Source of the DNA: Aliarcobacter cryaerophilus ATCC 43158
GTDB lineage: Bacteria > Campylobacterota > Campylobacteria > Campylobacterales > Arcobacteraceae
Direction: 5' to 3'
DNA length: 64,000 bases
Assembly (NCBI RefSeq): GCF_003660105.1
Contig: NZ_CP032823.1
Location: 1,550,001 to 1,614,000, forward strand
Every line of letters starts with the position of its first letter. Position 1 is the stretch's first letter. Positions 41,845 to 52,024 of this stretch are shown one piece after another. The notes beneath the pieces were generated by a model. That model ran no database searches, was not told the DNA's origin, and worked only from the letters and a program-made list of their open reading frames with translations. A program made the position numbers and the translations under genes.

Positions 41845-43237
41845 AATTATGAACCATATTTTTTGGTTGAAGCAATTCGTCCAACTCCTCTTTTGTAAAT
41901 AACTTCTCTTCAAGTAAAATATCATAAACTCTTTTTCCAGTTCTTAAAGCCTCTTTCGCAACAGCAGAACTTTTTTCATATCCTAAAATTGGATTTAAAG
42001 AAGTTACTAAAGTTGCAGAGTTTAAAACATTATTCATACAAACTTCAGGATTTGCAGTAATTCCTTTGATACATTTTTCAGCAAGGCTTTCAAAAGCTCT
42101 TCTCATCATATTTATAGAGATGAATAGTTTATATGCAATAATTGGCTCAAATACATTTAGTTGAAGTTGTCCATGTTCACTTGCCATTGAAATTGTAACA
42201 TCAGCTCCAATTACATCAAATGCAACTTGATTTACAACTTCTGGCATAACAGGGTTTACTTTTCCAGGCATAATTGAACTTCCTGGTTGCATTGGAGGAA
42301 GATTTATCTCATTTAAACCTGCACGAGGTCCACTGCTTAAAAGTCTTAAATCGTTACAAATTTTTGATACTTTTATAGCAATTGATTTAAATCTTCCAGA
42401 AATATGTACAAAAGTACTTGTATCTTGAGTAGCCTCAATCATATCTCTTGCCATAAAATAATCTGTTTTTGTAACATCTTGTAAATTTTTAATTACAAGT
42501 TTTTGATATTCAGGTTTTGTATTTATTCCTGTTCCAATGGCTGTTGCACCAAGATTTACCTCTTTTAGAAGTTCTTGAGCTTTTGAAAGTCTATTTATAT
42601 CATCATCAATCATTGTTGCATAAGTTTTAAACTCTTGACCCAAAGTCATTGGAACTGCATCTTGAAGCTGAGTTCTACCCATTTTTAAAATATCTTTAAA
42701 CTCTACTGCTTTTCCATAAAAAGCATCTCTCAATATTTTAAGGCTATCTTGTAGTTTAAAAATTAATTCATAAAGTGTAATTTTAATTGCAGTTGGATAT
42801 GCATCATTTGTAGATTGGCTCATATTTACATGGTTATTTGGATGAATAATATTGTATGAACCTTTTGGATGTCCCAAAATCTCCAAAGCTATATTTGCAA
42901 TAACTTCATTCGTATTCATATTTGTAGATGTACCAGCTCCTCCTTGAATTGGGTCAACTATAAATTGATCATGAAATTCACCAGCAATAATCTTGTCACA
43001 AGCTTGAACAATAGCATCTTTTTGGATTTGTGTTAAATCTCCAAGCTCAAAGTTAGTCAAGGCACAAGCTTTTTTTACTTTTGCTAATGAAATAATAAAA
43101 TTTGGGAAAAGGTTTATTCCAATTGTAGTAATATTAAAATTCTCTTTTGCTCTTAGAGTTTGGATTCCATAATATTTATCAAACTCTATCTCTTTTTCAC
43201 CTAAAAAATCTTTCTCAATTCTGTGTAGTTTTTCCAT
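41831..43237 (-). CDS. aspA: Aspartate ammonia-lyase
   Basis: A 468-residue fumarase/aspartase superfamily enzyme that deaminates aspartate to fumarate and ammonia. The signature GSSIMPGKVNP is at 319-329, the N-terminal QGGAGTSTNMNTNEVIAN region at about 99-115, and NHVNMSQSTNDAYPTA at about 135-150. ALTNFELGDL and the overall length fit AspA better than FumC. In Campylobacterota, aspartate is a major carbon and electron source by way of fumarate. It is co-transcribed with the downstream asparaginase-domain gene. Confidence 0.94.
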   Translation of the reverse strand: MEKLHRIEKDFLGEKEIEFDKYYGIQTLRAKENFNITTIGINLFPNFIISLAKVKKACALTNFELGDLTQIQKDAIVQACDKIIAGEFHDQFIVDPIQGGAGTSTNMNTNEVIANIALEILGHPKGSYNIIHPNNHVNMSQSTNDAYPTAIKITLYELIFKLQDSLKILRDAFYGKAVEFKDILKMGRTQLQDAVPMTLGQEFKTYATMIDDDINRLSKAQELLKEVNLGATAIGTGINTKPEYQKLVIKNLQDVTKTDYFMARDMIEATQDTSTFVHISGRFKSIAIKVSKICNDLRLLSSGPRAGLNEINLPPMQPGSSIMPGKVNPVMPEVVNQVAFDVIGADVTISMASEHGQLQLNVFEPIIAYKLFISINMMRRAFESLAEKCIKGITANPEVCMNNVLNSATLVTSLNPILGYEKSSAVAKEALRTGKRVYDILLEEKLFTKEELDELLQPKNMVHNYDKI

Positions 43238-43298
43238 ATAAAATCCTTTAAAAAGTTTAAAAGAAGTATAGAATAATCCTACACAAAATAGTATTAAA

Positions 43299-43997
43299 CT
43301 ATTTTTTAATTAACTCATCTACAATTTTTACTAAATAGTTGCTTGATATTTTTGCACTACTATTTAAAAACTCATCAAAATCAAAATTTGCTTCACCATT
43401 AGCACTATCACTTATCGCTCTTAATATAAAAAATGGAATATTTAAAGAATCACAAACAACAGCAACACTAGCACCTTCCATCTCTAAAGCATCAGCTTGA
43501 AAAGTTTTTTCTATGAAATCTTTTCTCTCATTTGAGTGAACAAATTGATCTCCTGTTGCAATAACTCCTTCAATAACTTTTAGGTTTTCACTCTTTGCAA
43601 CATTTTTTGCAACTTCTAAAAGCTCTTTTGAAGTATCAACAAAAACTTTTCCACCTGGAACAAAACCGCAAGGATGTCCAAAAGCTGTAATATCTAAATC
43701 ATGTTGGCAAAGTTTTGTAGCAACTATTAAATCACCAATATTAAGTTTTGGATTTATTGCTCCTGCAACACCTGAGAAAAGTAGAGTATCACAAGAAAAT
43801 TTTTGAATTAAAGTGCTTGCAGTTAAACTTGCAAAAACTTTTCCTATTTTTGAATGAGCAATTACAATATTAAGACCTTTGTAATTTACTTCATAATATC
43901 TATTATCAGCATACTCAACAGTTTTATAATCTTTAAAGAACTCTAAAAGAGGATCAATCTCCTCTTGCATAGCTCCCATAATTGCTAATTTAGTCAT
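43299..43997 (-). CDS. mtnN: 5'-methylthioadenosine/S-adenosylhomocysteine nucleosidase
   Basis: A 232-residue MTAN/Pfs that cleaves MTA and SAH (in related bacteria also 6-amino-6-deoxyfutalosine for menaquinone synthesis). Motifs are AIMGAMQEEIDPLL, VIAHSKIGKVFASLTA, FSGVAGAINPKLNIGD, ATGDQFV, ALEMEGASVAVVC and RAISDSAN with the catalytic Asp. The start overlaps the fabD stop by eight bases. Confidence 0.95.
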   Translation of the reverse strand: MTKLAIMGAMQEEIDPLLEFFKDYKTVEYADNRYYEVNYKGLNIVIAHSKIGKVFASLTASTLIQKFSCDTLLFSGVAGAINPKLNIGDLIVATKLCQHDLDITAFGHPCGFVPGGKVFVDTSKELLEVAKNVAKSENLKVIEGVIATGDQFVHSNERKDFIEKTFQADALEMEGASVAVVCDSLNIPFFILRAISDSANGEANFDFDEFLNSSAKISSNYLVKIVDELIKK

Positions 43998-44919
43998 TTA
44001 AAGCCTCTATTGTTTCATTTAATGTTTTCATATCAGATACATTTAGTGTTGGTTTTTCTGAACTTTTTTTATTTAAACCTTTTAAAACTGCACCATTTCC
44101 AAACTCAATATATAAATCAACTTTGCTATCGTGAGCTTTTATTGATTGTTTATATTTTACAGGACTAATTAATTGAGAAGATAAAAACTCGATTGCCTCA
44201 TCTTTTGTGTTATAAACTTCAGCACTTACATTTGAAACAACATCTAAAAACTCATCATTTAAAAATTCAAATAAGTAAGGTTTTAGATTTTCAACTGCAC
44301 TTTGTAATAGTTCACAATGACTTGCAACACTCATATCTAAAACTAATGCTCTTTTTGCACCAGCTGTTTTAAATGTATCCACTAAAGACTCTAAATCTGC
44401 TTTTAGACCTGCAAGAACTATCTGTCCATCCATATTGTAATTAGCTGGCCAAACTTTTTTTCCAGCTTCTCTTTGCTCTTTACAAATCGTTTCAACTGTT
44501 TCATCATTTAAACCTAATAGTGCCATCATTCCAGCACCACCACCACTACAAGCTTCATTCATAAAAGTACCTCTTTTATTTACAAGCTCAATTGCATCTA
44601 AATAATCAATAGCACCAGCAGCAACAAGTGCAGAAAATTCACCAAGCGAGTGTCCTAAAACAAACTCTGGTTCAATTTTAAACTTCTCTTTAAAAACTGC
44701 AAGAGCAATTGAACTAACAAGTAAAATAGCTGGTTGCGTAAACTCTGTTTTTCCTAAATTTTCATTCTCTTCAAATAAAAGTTTTTCAAAATCTATATTT
44801 AATCTTTCACTCGCTTTTTTTACCATATCTTTTGCAATATCACTATTTTCAAAAAAATCTCTTCCCATTCCAACAGTTTGACTTCCTTGTCCAGGGAATA
44901 TAAAAGCAACTTTTTTCAT
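43990..44919 (-). CDS. fabD: Malonyl-CoA:ACP transacylase
   Basis: A 309-residue FabD that loads malonate onto acyl carrier protein for fatty-acid synthesis. IFPGQGSQTVGMGRDF at the N-terminus, GHSLGEFSALVAAG with nucleophile Ser91, and SVASHCELL with the catalytic His are visible. It overlaps mtnN by eight bases. A hairpin separates it from slyD upstream. Confidence 0.96.
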   Translation of the reverse strand: MKKVAFIFPGQGSQTVGMGRDFFENSDIAKDMVKKASERLNIDFEKLLFEENENLGKTEFTQPAILLVSSIALAVFKEKFKIEPEFVLGHSLGEFSALVAAGAIDYLDAIELVNKRGTFMNEACSGGGAGMMALLGLNDETVETICKEQREAGKKVWPANYNMDGQIVLAGLKADLESLVDTFKTAGAKRALVLDMSVASHCELLQSAVENLKPYLFEFLNDEFLDVVSNVSAEVYNTKDEAIEFLSSQLISPVKYKQSIKAHDSKVDLYIEFGNGAVLKGLNKKSSEKPTLNVSDMKTLNETIEALND

Positions 44920-44941
44920 TTTAACCTCTTATTTTAAAATT

Positions 44942-44977
44942 AAATTGCCCAAATGTATCTCTACATCTGGGCAATTT
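44942..44977 (-). terminator. Terminator-like hairpin between slyD and fabD
   Basis: AAATTGCCCAAATGTA pairs with TACATCTGGGCAATTT (one bulge) around TCTC, nested in A/T-rich flanks. In the direction of these minus-strand genes it follows the slyD stop and precedes fabD, so it may end or attenuate the slyD transcript. Confidence 0.55.
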
Positions 44978-45005
44978 TTATAGTTTTTTTATTTATAAAA
45001 ATAAA

Positions 45006-45599
45006 TTAGTGACAACCACATCCACCGTGTCCACCACCAGTCCCGCAACCACCACCATGGCTATCTCCATGATCATGGTCATCATGGTCATGTCCAGTTC
45101 CACAACCACCTCCACCACAACATCCACCACCCATAGCAGCAAATCCACCAACAACACCTGATTGAACTTCTTCTTCAGTTGCATCTCTTAAACTTAAAAT
45201 TGCAACTGAAAACATTAAAGTTTTTCCAGCCATTGGATGATTATAATCTATTGTTACATTTGTATCATCAAATGATTTTACAACTACTTGAATAGTTTCT
45301 CCATGCTCACCTTGACCATAAAGACTCATACCTTCGCTTAACTCAATACCAGCAAATTGCTCTTTTGGTAAAGTTTGAACTGCTTCTTCATTATACTCAC
45401 CATAACCATCTTTAGCTTCAACTAAAACATCAGCTTCTTCATTTGCAGACATATTTACAAGTTTATCTTCTAAACCTTTTATTATTTGACCTTTTCCTGA
45501 AATAAACTCTAGTGGAGTTTGTCCTACATTTGTATCTAACTGTTCACCAGTTTTTGCATCTTTTAGTGTATATTCTATTCCAATTACTTTATTTGACAT
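45006..45599 (-). CDS. slyD: SlyD-type FKBP peptidyl-prolyl isomerase with Cys/His-rich tail
   Basis: A 197-residue protein: FKBP domain (about 1-65 and 120-140: YTLKDAKTGEQLDTN, PLEFISGKGQIIKGLEDKLVNM), the inserted IF chaperone domain (about 66-120) and a 41-residue C-terminal tail (157-197) made almost only of Gly, His, Cys and Asp, with six Cys and seven His. SlyD folds proteins and delivers nickel in the cytosol to hydrogenase or urease through such tails. It follows the tol-pal genes on the same strand. Confidence 0.94.
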   Translation of the reverse strand: MSNKVIGIEYTLKDAKTGEQLDTNVGQTPLEFISGKGQIIKGLEDKLVNMSANEEADVLVEAKDGYGEYNEEAVQTLPKEQFAGIELSEGMSLYGQGEHGETIQVVVKSFDDTNVTIDYNHPMAGKTLMFSVAILSLRDATEEEVQSGVVGGFAAMGGGCCGGGGCGTGHDHDDHDHGDSHGGGCGTGGGHGGCGCH

Positions 45600-45610
45600 T
45601 TTAATTCCTT

Positions 45611-46546
45611 TTATAATTTATTTAAATTTGTTTTAGCGGTTTTAGCTTCTTGACTATTTGGATAAAGTTCTATTAAAGTACTATAAAAGTTTTTAGCATT
45701 TTCTTTATCCTTTGTATTTTCAAATGATACAGCACTATTTAGTAATAATGTTGGCATATATGAAGCTTTATCATTAAGCATTGCTGATTTTTTAAAGTGA
45801 ACAATAGCTTGATCATATTTCTTTCTTTTAAATAACATATCACCTAAATAGTAGTTGTTTTCAGCAGGCTTGTAGTTTATTTCAATTAGTTTTTCAAACT
45901 TTGGAATAGCACTATTATAAACTTTTGCATCATAATCTTTTTTGGCATCTGCCATAAATTTTATTTTATCATCTGCAGTTTTAAGTTCAATAGAACTCAT
46001 ATTTGAAGTCGTATCAACTAGTTTTTCTTTTGGTTCAACTGTTGTTTTAGCAGATCCTTGTGGAGTTTTAACTCCCATAGCTTTTTTTACTGCTTCAAAC
46101 TCTTCCCTAGTAACAAATTGTTGCATATTTTTTTCTAATTCTGTTGATGAAACATACTCTGCATTTATTTTATTAACCATAGTTGTTAATTTTGTAAGAG
46201 CTGCTTTTAAACTATTTAAATCTGATTGATTTACATTTGAAGCTTGCTCGTTAGAAGCTAAATCTGAAGATTGATTTAATTTTAAAGATAAATCATTTAA
46301 TTTTCTTGAATCACCTTCATATGTAGACTCTAAGCCCTCTAATCGTCCATTAATAGATTTTACTAAACTATTAATTTCTTCGAGTTTAGAAGATAAATTA
46401 CTTATATTTGATTGATTTTTTAGTATATGTTTTTCAGATGCTGACAGTCCATATGAACCATCTTGGTTAGATGCTCCATAAACCGAAACCTCTTCGGCTA
46501 CGGTTAATGAAGTTATTACGAATAATAAAGGTATAATTTTTTTCAT
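45611..46546 (-). CDS. cpoB: Tol-Pal-associated protein CpoB/YbgF
   Basis: A 311-residue periplasmic protein with a signal peptide (MKKIIPLLFVITSLTVAEE), a coiled-coil trimerisation region (about 35-150) and C-terminal TPR repeats (about 185-311, DAKKDYDAKVYNSAIPKFEKLI ... YYLGDMLFKRKKYDQAIVHFKKS). In E. coli CpoB links Tol energy use to cell-wall synthesis at division. It follows pal by five bases. Confidence 0.88.
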   Translation of the reverse strand: MKKIIPLLFVITSLTVAEEVSVYGASNQDGSYGLSASEKHILKNQSNISNLSSKLEEINSLVKSINGRLEGLESTYEGDSRKLNDLSLKLNQSSDLASNEQASNVNQSDLNSLKAALTKLTTMVNKINAEYVSSTELEKNMQQFVTREEFEAVKKAMGVKTPQGSAKTTVEPKEKLVDTTSNMSSIELKTADDKIKFMADAKKDYDAKVYNSAIPKFEKLIEINYKPAENNYYLGDMLFKRKKYDQAIVHFKKSAMLNDKASYMPTLLLNSAVSFENTKDKENAKNFYSTLIELYPNSQEAKTAKTNLNKL

Positions 46547-46551
46547 AAAAA

Positions 46552-47073
46552 TTATTTTTCTAATTCGTGCTCAACTCTTCTGTTTTCTGACCAACACTCT
46601 TTAGTTTTTTCAGTACAAACTGGATTGCTTTCACCTAAAGATACCATTGTAACATTAGTTTTTACACCATTTGCTACTAAAACATCTTTAACAGAATTTG
46701 CTCTTTTTAAACCTAAAGCATAATTGTACTCATCACTTCCCCATTCGTCAGTATTTCCGAATACTTTAATTGTAGTATCAGAAGAAACTTGTGAAAGTTT
46801 AGAAGCATTGCTTACAGCCTTGTCTTTATTAGCAGATGTTAAATTGTATTTATCAAAATCAAAATACACATGCTCTATTAAAACTCTTTGACCATTAATC
46901 ATATAATAGTTTCCATTACCAGCTCTTTCTAGAAGAGTACCATCTTGGATTGGTGCTTCAACAGATGAATTATCTGGTGCTACAACATCATTTACATCAG
47001 CATTTTTTTCGCTACAACCCGTAGTAAATAGTAAAGCCGAAACTAAAACTGAATAAAGACCTAACTTTTTCAT
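46552..47073 (-). CDS. pal: Peptidoglycan-associated lipoprotein Pal (Omp18)
   Basis: A 173-residue outer-membrane lipoprotein. The signal peptide ends in the lipobox FTTGC with Cys20, followed by a linker and an OmpA-type domain (about 65-173) with HVYFDFDKYNLT, VFGNTDEWGSDEYNYALGLKRANSV and the final ENRRVEHEL, which bind diaminopimelate in peptidoglycan. Called Omp18 in Campylobacter. It is separated from tolB by 179 bases and a hairpin, so it probably has its own promoter as well. Confidence 0.94.
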   Translation of the reverse strand: MKKLGLYSVLVSALLFTTGCSEKNADVNDVVAPDNSSVEAPIQDGTLLERAGNGNYYMINGQRVLIEHVYFDFDKYNLTSANKDKAVSNASKLSQVSSDTTIKVFGNTDEWGSDEYNYALGLKRANSVKDVLVANGVKTNVTMVSLGESNPVCTEKTKECWSENRRVEHELEK

Positions 47074-47213
47074 TATTTTTCCTTAAAATAAAATTTTCAA
47101 GAAATAGTACTAAAGTGAAACTTAATTATTGTTTATATTTTTTGTCTTTTTTCTAATATTTTATATGAATTGAATCTTTTTCGAAGAAAAAAAGTAAATT
47201 TGAGAGAGATTTG

Positions 47214-47242
47214 ATATTTTAGGGCATATAGCCCTAAAATAT
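47214..47242. terminator. Perfect stem-loop between tolB and pal
   Basis: ATATTTTAGGGC pairs over 12 bases with GCCCTAAAATAT around ATATA, ten bases past the tolB stop on the minus strand. The T-run is better on the plus side (TATTTTTG) than in the tol direction, so it may be a processing or partial termination site that sets pal levels apart from tolQRAB. The remaining roughly 140 bases up to pal contain no gene I can see. Confidence 0.55.
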
Positions 47243-47252
47243 TTTTGAAATT

Positions 47253-48518
47253 TTACCAATCAATTGATTGAATTCTTTTACCTGCTAATGGGAATAAAAA
47301 TGACTTATTATGCTCAAGTCTAATTATACCAACAGAACTAGTTCCATCAGTTTTTATAAATAAAACACTTTGACCATCTGTAGAAAATTTTGGAAACTGA
47401 TTTACACCACTTGAAGTCAATCTTTTTAAACTATCTGATTTTGTTGAGATAAGATATAGATTAAAACTTTTTCCTAATTCATTACTTGCATCTTTACTAC
47501 TAAAAATTACATTATTTCCACTTGAAGTAACTGATGAATTATTATTACTATGAAAAACTAATCTTTCAACTCCACTTGAACCAATAGTTTGAGCAAAAAT
47601 ATTTGGATTTCCTAATCTATCTGATACAAATACAATTTTATTATCATTTTCAACAAACTGACCACCAACATCAATTCCACTATAAGTTGTTATCTGTTTT
47701 TTTGCTCTTGTTCTTGTATCATATAAAAATACATCTGGCTGTCCTGTTGGAGATGCTGTTACTAAAAGTTTAGTTCCATCTGCATTTACATCTGAGCAAG
47801 CTAACATTCCATCTGAATCCATAATAACATCTTTGCTTCTATTATAGATATTTAACTTAACCAAAGTTGGCTTTTTATAGTTATAAGATGTATAGTATAT
47901 AGTTTTTTGTTCTTTATCTGCCCATTTAGGAAATATATTAAGACCACCACTTACAACTCTTTTTTTATAAGTCAAAGTATAATCACCTATCATAATATCT
48001 GCTTTACCTGGACCTTCATAAACTGAGAATACTACAAATCTATCCATCCAAGATATACTAGGAGCTTTAAAATGATCATTTATAGAAATAGCTGCTTTAT
48101 GAGCTAAAAAAACAAATCTCTCTTCAAGTGAAGTTGTATAATTTTTTTCTAAAACTAAGGCTCTTGAATTTATATCATATAATTTTGTCATCAAAGTATA
48201 GTTACCATTTGCATCTTTTTTTGCTGAAAGATTTACAAATAAATTTACACCCTGATTTGATAAACCCAAAATATCTGGTAAATTATCATAAGCTGTTACA
48301 GATGATATATTTGCAACTTCAAAGTGCCCACTTACATTAAAATCATCTGTAAGCGCTTTTTTTATTTTGCTTAAAATCTCTTTTTCTAAGCTATCACTAG
48401 CAATGGAAACGCCAACTTTTGGTAAAACCATACCTTTTTTAACAATATCTAAGTGACCATCAACTTCTGCAAAAACAGAGCTAATAAATATAGCTATTAA
48501 TAAAAATATTTTTTTCAT
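47253..48518 (-). CDS. tolB: Periplasmic translocation protein TolB
   Basis: A 421-residue periplasmic protein with a signal peptide (MKKIFLLIAIFISSVFAEV), an N-terminal TolB domain (about 25-150) and a six-bladed beta-propeller (about 165-421) with repeats such as GKADIMIGDYTLT, PTGQPDVFLYDTRTR, DRLGNPNIFAQ and GVNQFPKFSTDGQSVLFIK. TolB binds Pal and couples it to TolA in envelope constriction. It follows tolA by three bases. Confidence 0.92.
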   Translation of the reverse strand: MKKIFLLIAIFISSVFAEVDGHLDIVKKGMVLPKVGVSIASDSLEKEILSKIKKALTDDFNVSGHFEVANISSVTAYDNLPDILGLSNQGVNLFVNLSAKKDANGNYTLMTKLYDINSRALVLEKNYTTSLEERFVFLAHKAAISINDHFKAPSISWMDRFVVFSVYEGPGKADIMIGDYTLTYKKRVVSGGLNIFPKWADKEQKTIYYTSYNYKKPTLVKLNIYNRSKDVIMDSDGMLACSDVNADGTKLLVTASPTGQPDVFLYDTRTRAKKQITTYSGIDVGGQFVENDNKIVFVSDRLGNPNIFAQTIGSSGVERLVFHSNNNSSVTSSGNNVIFSSKDASNELGKSFNLYLISTKSDSLKRLTSSGVNQFPKFSTDGQSVLFIKTDGTSSVGIIRLEHNKSFLFPLAGKRIQSIDW

Positions 48519-48521
48519 TTT

Positions 48522-49250
48522 TTATCCTTCAAATTTAAAATCAACTGAATATCTAACACTTTTTCCATTTGGTGGAATTGGATATGGAACTCCTCTTTGA
48601 GTATCTAAATATGATTTTAGAGCCTCATTATAACCCTCATCGCTAGATGCTTTTTGTATTTTATAATCAAACTTTCCATTTTCATCAACCATTATTATTA
48701 CTTTTGATAAAACTTTTGTATCTTGAGATATTGGAGCGCCTGCTTGCAAAATTTCATAAATTTTACTTGCATAGTCATCACTTTTATCCCCTTTTGCAGA
48801 GCTTTTAAGCTTTGAATCTGTTGCCGTTTTTTCATCTTCTAATAACTTATCAATTTTTATATTTGATGATTTTTTCTCTTTTTCAAATTTAGACTTAAAT
48901 CTTTTTGGGTCAATAGATTTTTCAACATTATTAACCTCTTCTTTTACAACTTTATTTGATGTCTCTTTAACATTTGCAAATAAAGATTTTAGGTCTGGTT
49001 TTTTTTCATTTGAAGCTGAAGTAGATTTTTCAACAACTTCTTCTTTTACAATCTTTTCTGTTTTTCTTTCAACCATTTTTTTCTCTGCTATCTCTTCTAT
49101 CATATCAAGTTCTATGGTAGTTGAGCTAGGAGTTATGTTTATACTCTCTTTTATTGGAGAAAATATATAGTACATAACTAAAAAACATATTGAAAAATAG
49201 ATAAAAAATGCAATAACACCTGAAATAATAAATGAAGAATTATTTTGCAT
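48522..49250 (-). CDS. tolA: TolA/TonB-like energy transducer
   Basis: A 242-residue protein with one N-terminal membrane segment (about 8-30, carrying the S-x-x-F-type pattern), a long Lys/Glu/Ser-rich helical region (about 45-150) and a C-terminal TonB/TolA-like domain (about 160-242, YASKIYEILQAGAPIS ... YNEALKSYLDTQRGVPYPIPPNG). In the Tol system TolA spans the periplasm and passes proton energy from TolQR to TolB-Pal. The chain is shorter than E. coli TolA. Position between tolR and tolB makes the call. Confidence 0.85.
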   Translation of the reverse strand: MQNNSSFIISGVIAFFIYFSICFLVMYYIFSPIKESINITPSSTTIELDMIEEIAEKKMVERKTEKIVKEEVVEKSTSASNEKKPDLKSLFANVKETSNKVVKEEVNNVEKSIDPKRFKSKFEKEKKSSNIKIDKLLEDEKTATDSKLKSSAKGDKSDDYASKIYEILQAGAPISQDTKVLSKVIIMVDENGKFDYKIQKASSDEGYNEALKSYLDTQRGVPYPIPPNGKSVRYSVDFKFEG

Positions 49251-49252
49251 TT

Positions 49253-49642
49253 TTATCCATCTGTTACTAAAGCAACTTTGAAGAAACCAGCTTCTTTAAC
49301 TGATTTTAGAACATATATAATATCATCATACTTCAAGCTCTTGTCTGCTCTTATATGTATTGGAGTGTTTTGGTCTTTTCCTTTTGAAAAGAGCAAAAAG
49401 CTATCTGCAAAATTTGATATTTCAACCTTATTTTTATTTAAAGTAACACTTCTATCTTTTGTAATAATAATATCGATTTTAGCAACATCTTGAGATTGTT
49501 GAGATTTACTTCCTGTTGGAAGATTTATGGGTTCTTCAAACTCAATAACAGGTGCTGTAACCATTAAAATTGCAAGAAGCACAAGCATAATATCAACCAA
49601 AGGTGTAATATTTAAATCTGGTTTTTGATTAAAATCAAACAA
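49253..49642 (-). CDS. tolR: TolR/ExbD-family proton-channel protein
   Basis: A 129-residue protein beginning MFDFNQKPDLNITPLVDIMLVLLAILMVTAP; the single membrane helix carries the essential Asp of LVDIMLVLL. The periplasmic part ends in VALVTDG, typical of ExbD/TolR. It sits three bases from tolQ and two from tolA. Confidence 0.92.
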   Translation of the reverse strand: MFDFNQKPDLNITPLVDIMLVLLAILMVTAPVIEFEEPINLPTGSKSQQSQDVAKIDIIITKDRSVTLNKNKVEISNFADSFLLFSKGKDQNTPIHIRADKSLKYDDIIYVLKSVKEAGFFKVALVTDG

Positions 49643-49645
49643 TTT

Positions 49646-50206
49646 TTACCCTTTTGCTACTATTATTTCAGCCTGAGCTTTTAAATAGATATTTAATTCA
49701 TATATTTTTCTTGAAATAATTTGGTGGAATGTATAAGCAAATATTGCTACAAAAATACCTGCAGCTGTTGCTACTAATGCTTCACTAATAGCTGGAGCTA
49801 TAATTGAAAATGCAACTTTTGATTGATTTGCAAATTTTGCAAATGACTCTAATATTCCAATAACTGTTCCAAAAAGCCCAATAAATGGTGAAGTTGATGA
49901 TATAATAGCTAACCATGATACCCCACTACTTGCATCTTTAATAATATTTATCTCACAAGCATGTAAAATCTCTTTTGAAGCAACTCCATTTGAACACTGA
50001 GTTAAAAGAGAAAGTGGAGAGAATTTTGACTGACTTGTTGTTAAAATTTCTAAAGATCTTTTTTCATTTGCTATTAATCGGTTTAATGAATTATTTCTAT
50101 AAAAGAAAATCCAAAAAACAACTATCGTATAAACTGACAATAGCGCTAAAACTATGTAAGTTATAGCGCTACTATTTGCCAAATAATTTAGTAATGTAGA
50201 AATCAT
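49646..50206 (-). CDS. tolQ: TolQ/ExbB-family proton-channel protein
   Basis: A 186-residue inner-membrane protein with three membrane segments: an N-terminal one (about 15-35) and the conserved pair FIGLFGTVIGILESFAKFA and APAISEALVATAAGIFVAIFAYTFH. With TolR it forms the proton-driven motor of the Tol-Pal system. It starts six bases after atpC, so the ATP synthase and Tol operons appear joined, as in C. jejuni (exbB after atpC). Confidence 0.92.
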   Translation of the reverse strand: MISTLLNYLANSSAITYIVLALLSVYTIVVFWIFFYRNNSLNRLIANEKRSLEILTTSQSKFSPLSLLTQCSNGVASKEILHACEINIIKDASSGVSWLAIISSTSPFIGLFGTVIGILESFAKFANQSKVAFSIIAPAISEALVATAAGIFVAIFAYTFHQIISRKIYELNIYLKAQAEIIVAKG

Positions 50207-50212
50207 ATATTT

Positions 50213-50590
50213 TTATGCAAACGAATTAATTTTTGCTTCAACTGCAGCCATTGATACTTTTGAATCTTTAACTGAGTTTACTAACTCTTTTGCTGCTTCA
50301 ATATTTTTTGAAATTTCTGAATCTTTTCCACCTGTTAATGCAATAGCTCCATCAACTAATACATCAACCGATTTTTCATCTACCTTAACATGTCCCCAAT
50401 TTATAGCAACAGCTTCAGTAGAATCGATTTTTTCAATAACAATTACACCAACACTAAGAGTTGATACTAATGATGAGTGACCAGGTAAAACACCAAACTC
50501 TCCCTCTTTTCCAGGGAGAGTTACAGTTTTAACATCACCATTAAATATACTACCTGTTGGAGTAACTATTGATAATTTAATTGTATCCAT
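50213..50590 (-). CDS. atpC: ATP synthase F1 epsilon subunit
   Basis: A 125-residue subunit with the N-terminal beta-sandwich (IKLSIVTPTGSIFNGDVKTVTLPGKEGEFGVLPGHSSLVS) and a C-terminal helical hairpin (about 90-125). It regulates and connects the rotor. It is the last gene of the atp cluster, 18 bases downstream of atpD. Confidence 0.95.
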   Translation of the reverse strand: MDTIKLSIVTPTGSIFNGDVKTVTLPGKEGEFGVLPGHSSLVSTLSVGVIVIEKIDSTEAVAINWGHVKVDEKSVDVLVDGAIALTGGKDSEISKNIEAAKELVNSVKDSKVSMAAVEAKINSFA

Positions 50591-50608
50591 ACTATAACCC
50601 TTTATGGT

Positions 50609-52024
<1,416 letters not shown>

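Noticed and set aside
45009-45131. Repeat-rich DNA resembling a short tandem repeat or CRISPR-like array
   Set aside because: The repetition comes from the codons of the Gly/Cys/His tail; there are no regular repeats with unique spacers. No CRISPR array was seen in the window.
44993-45184. Val/Met-rich frame over the end of slyD
   Set aside because: It is the shadow of the repetitive Gly/Cys/His codons of the SlyD tail in another frame.
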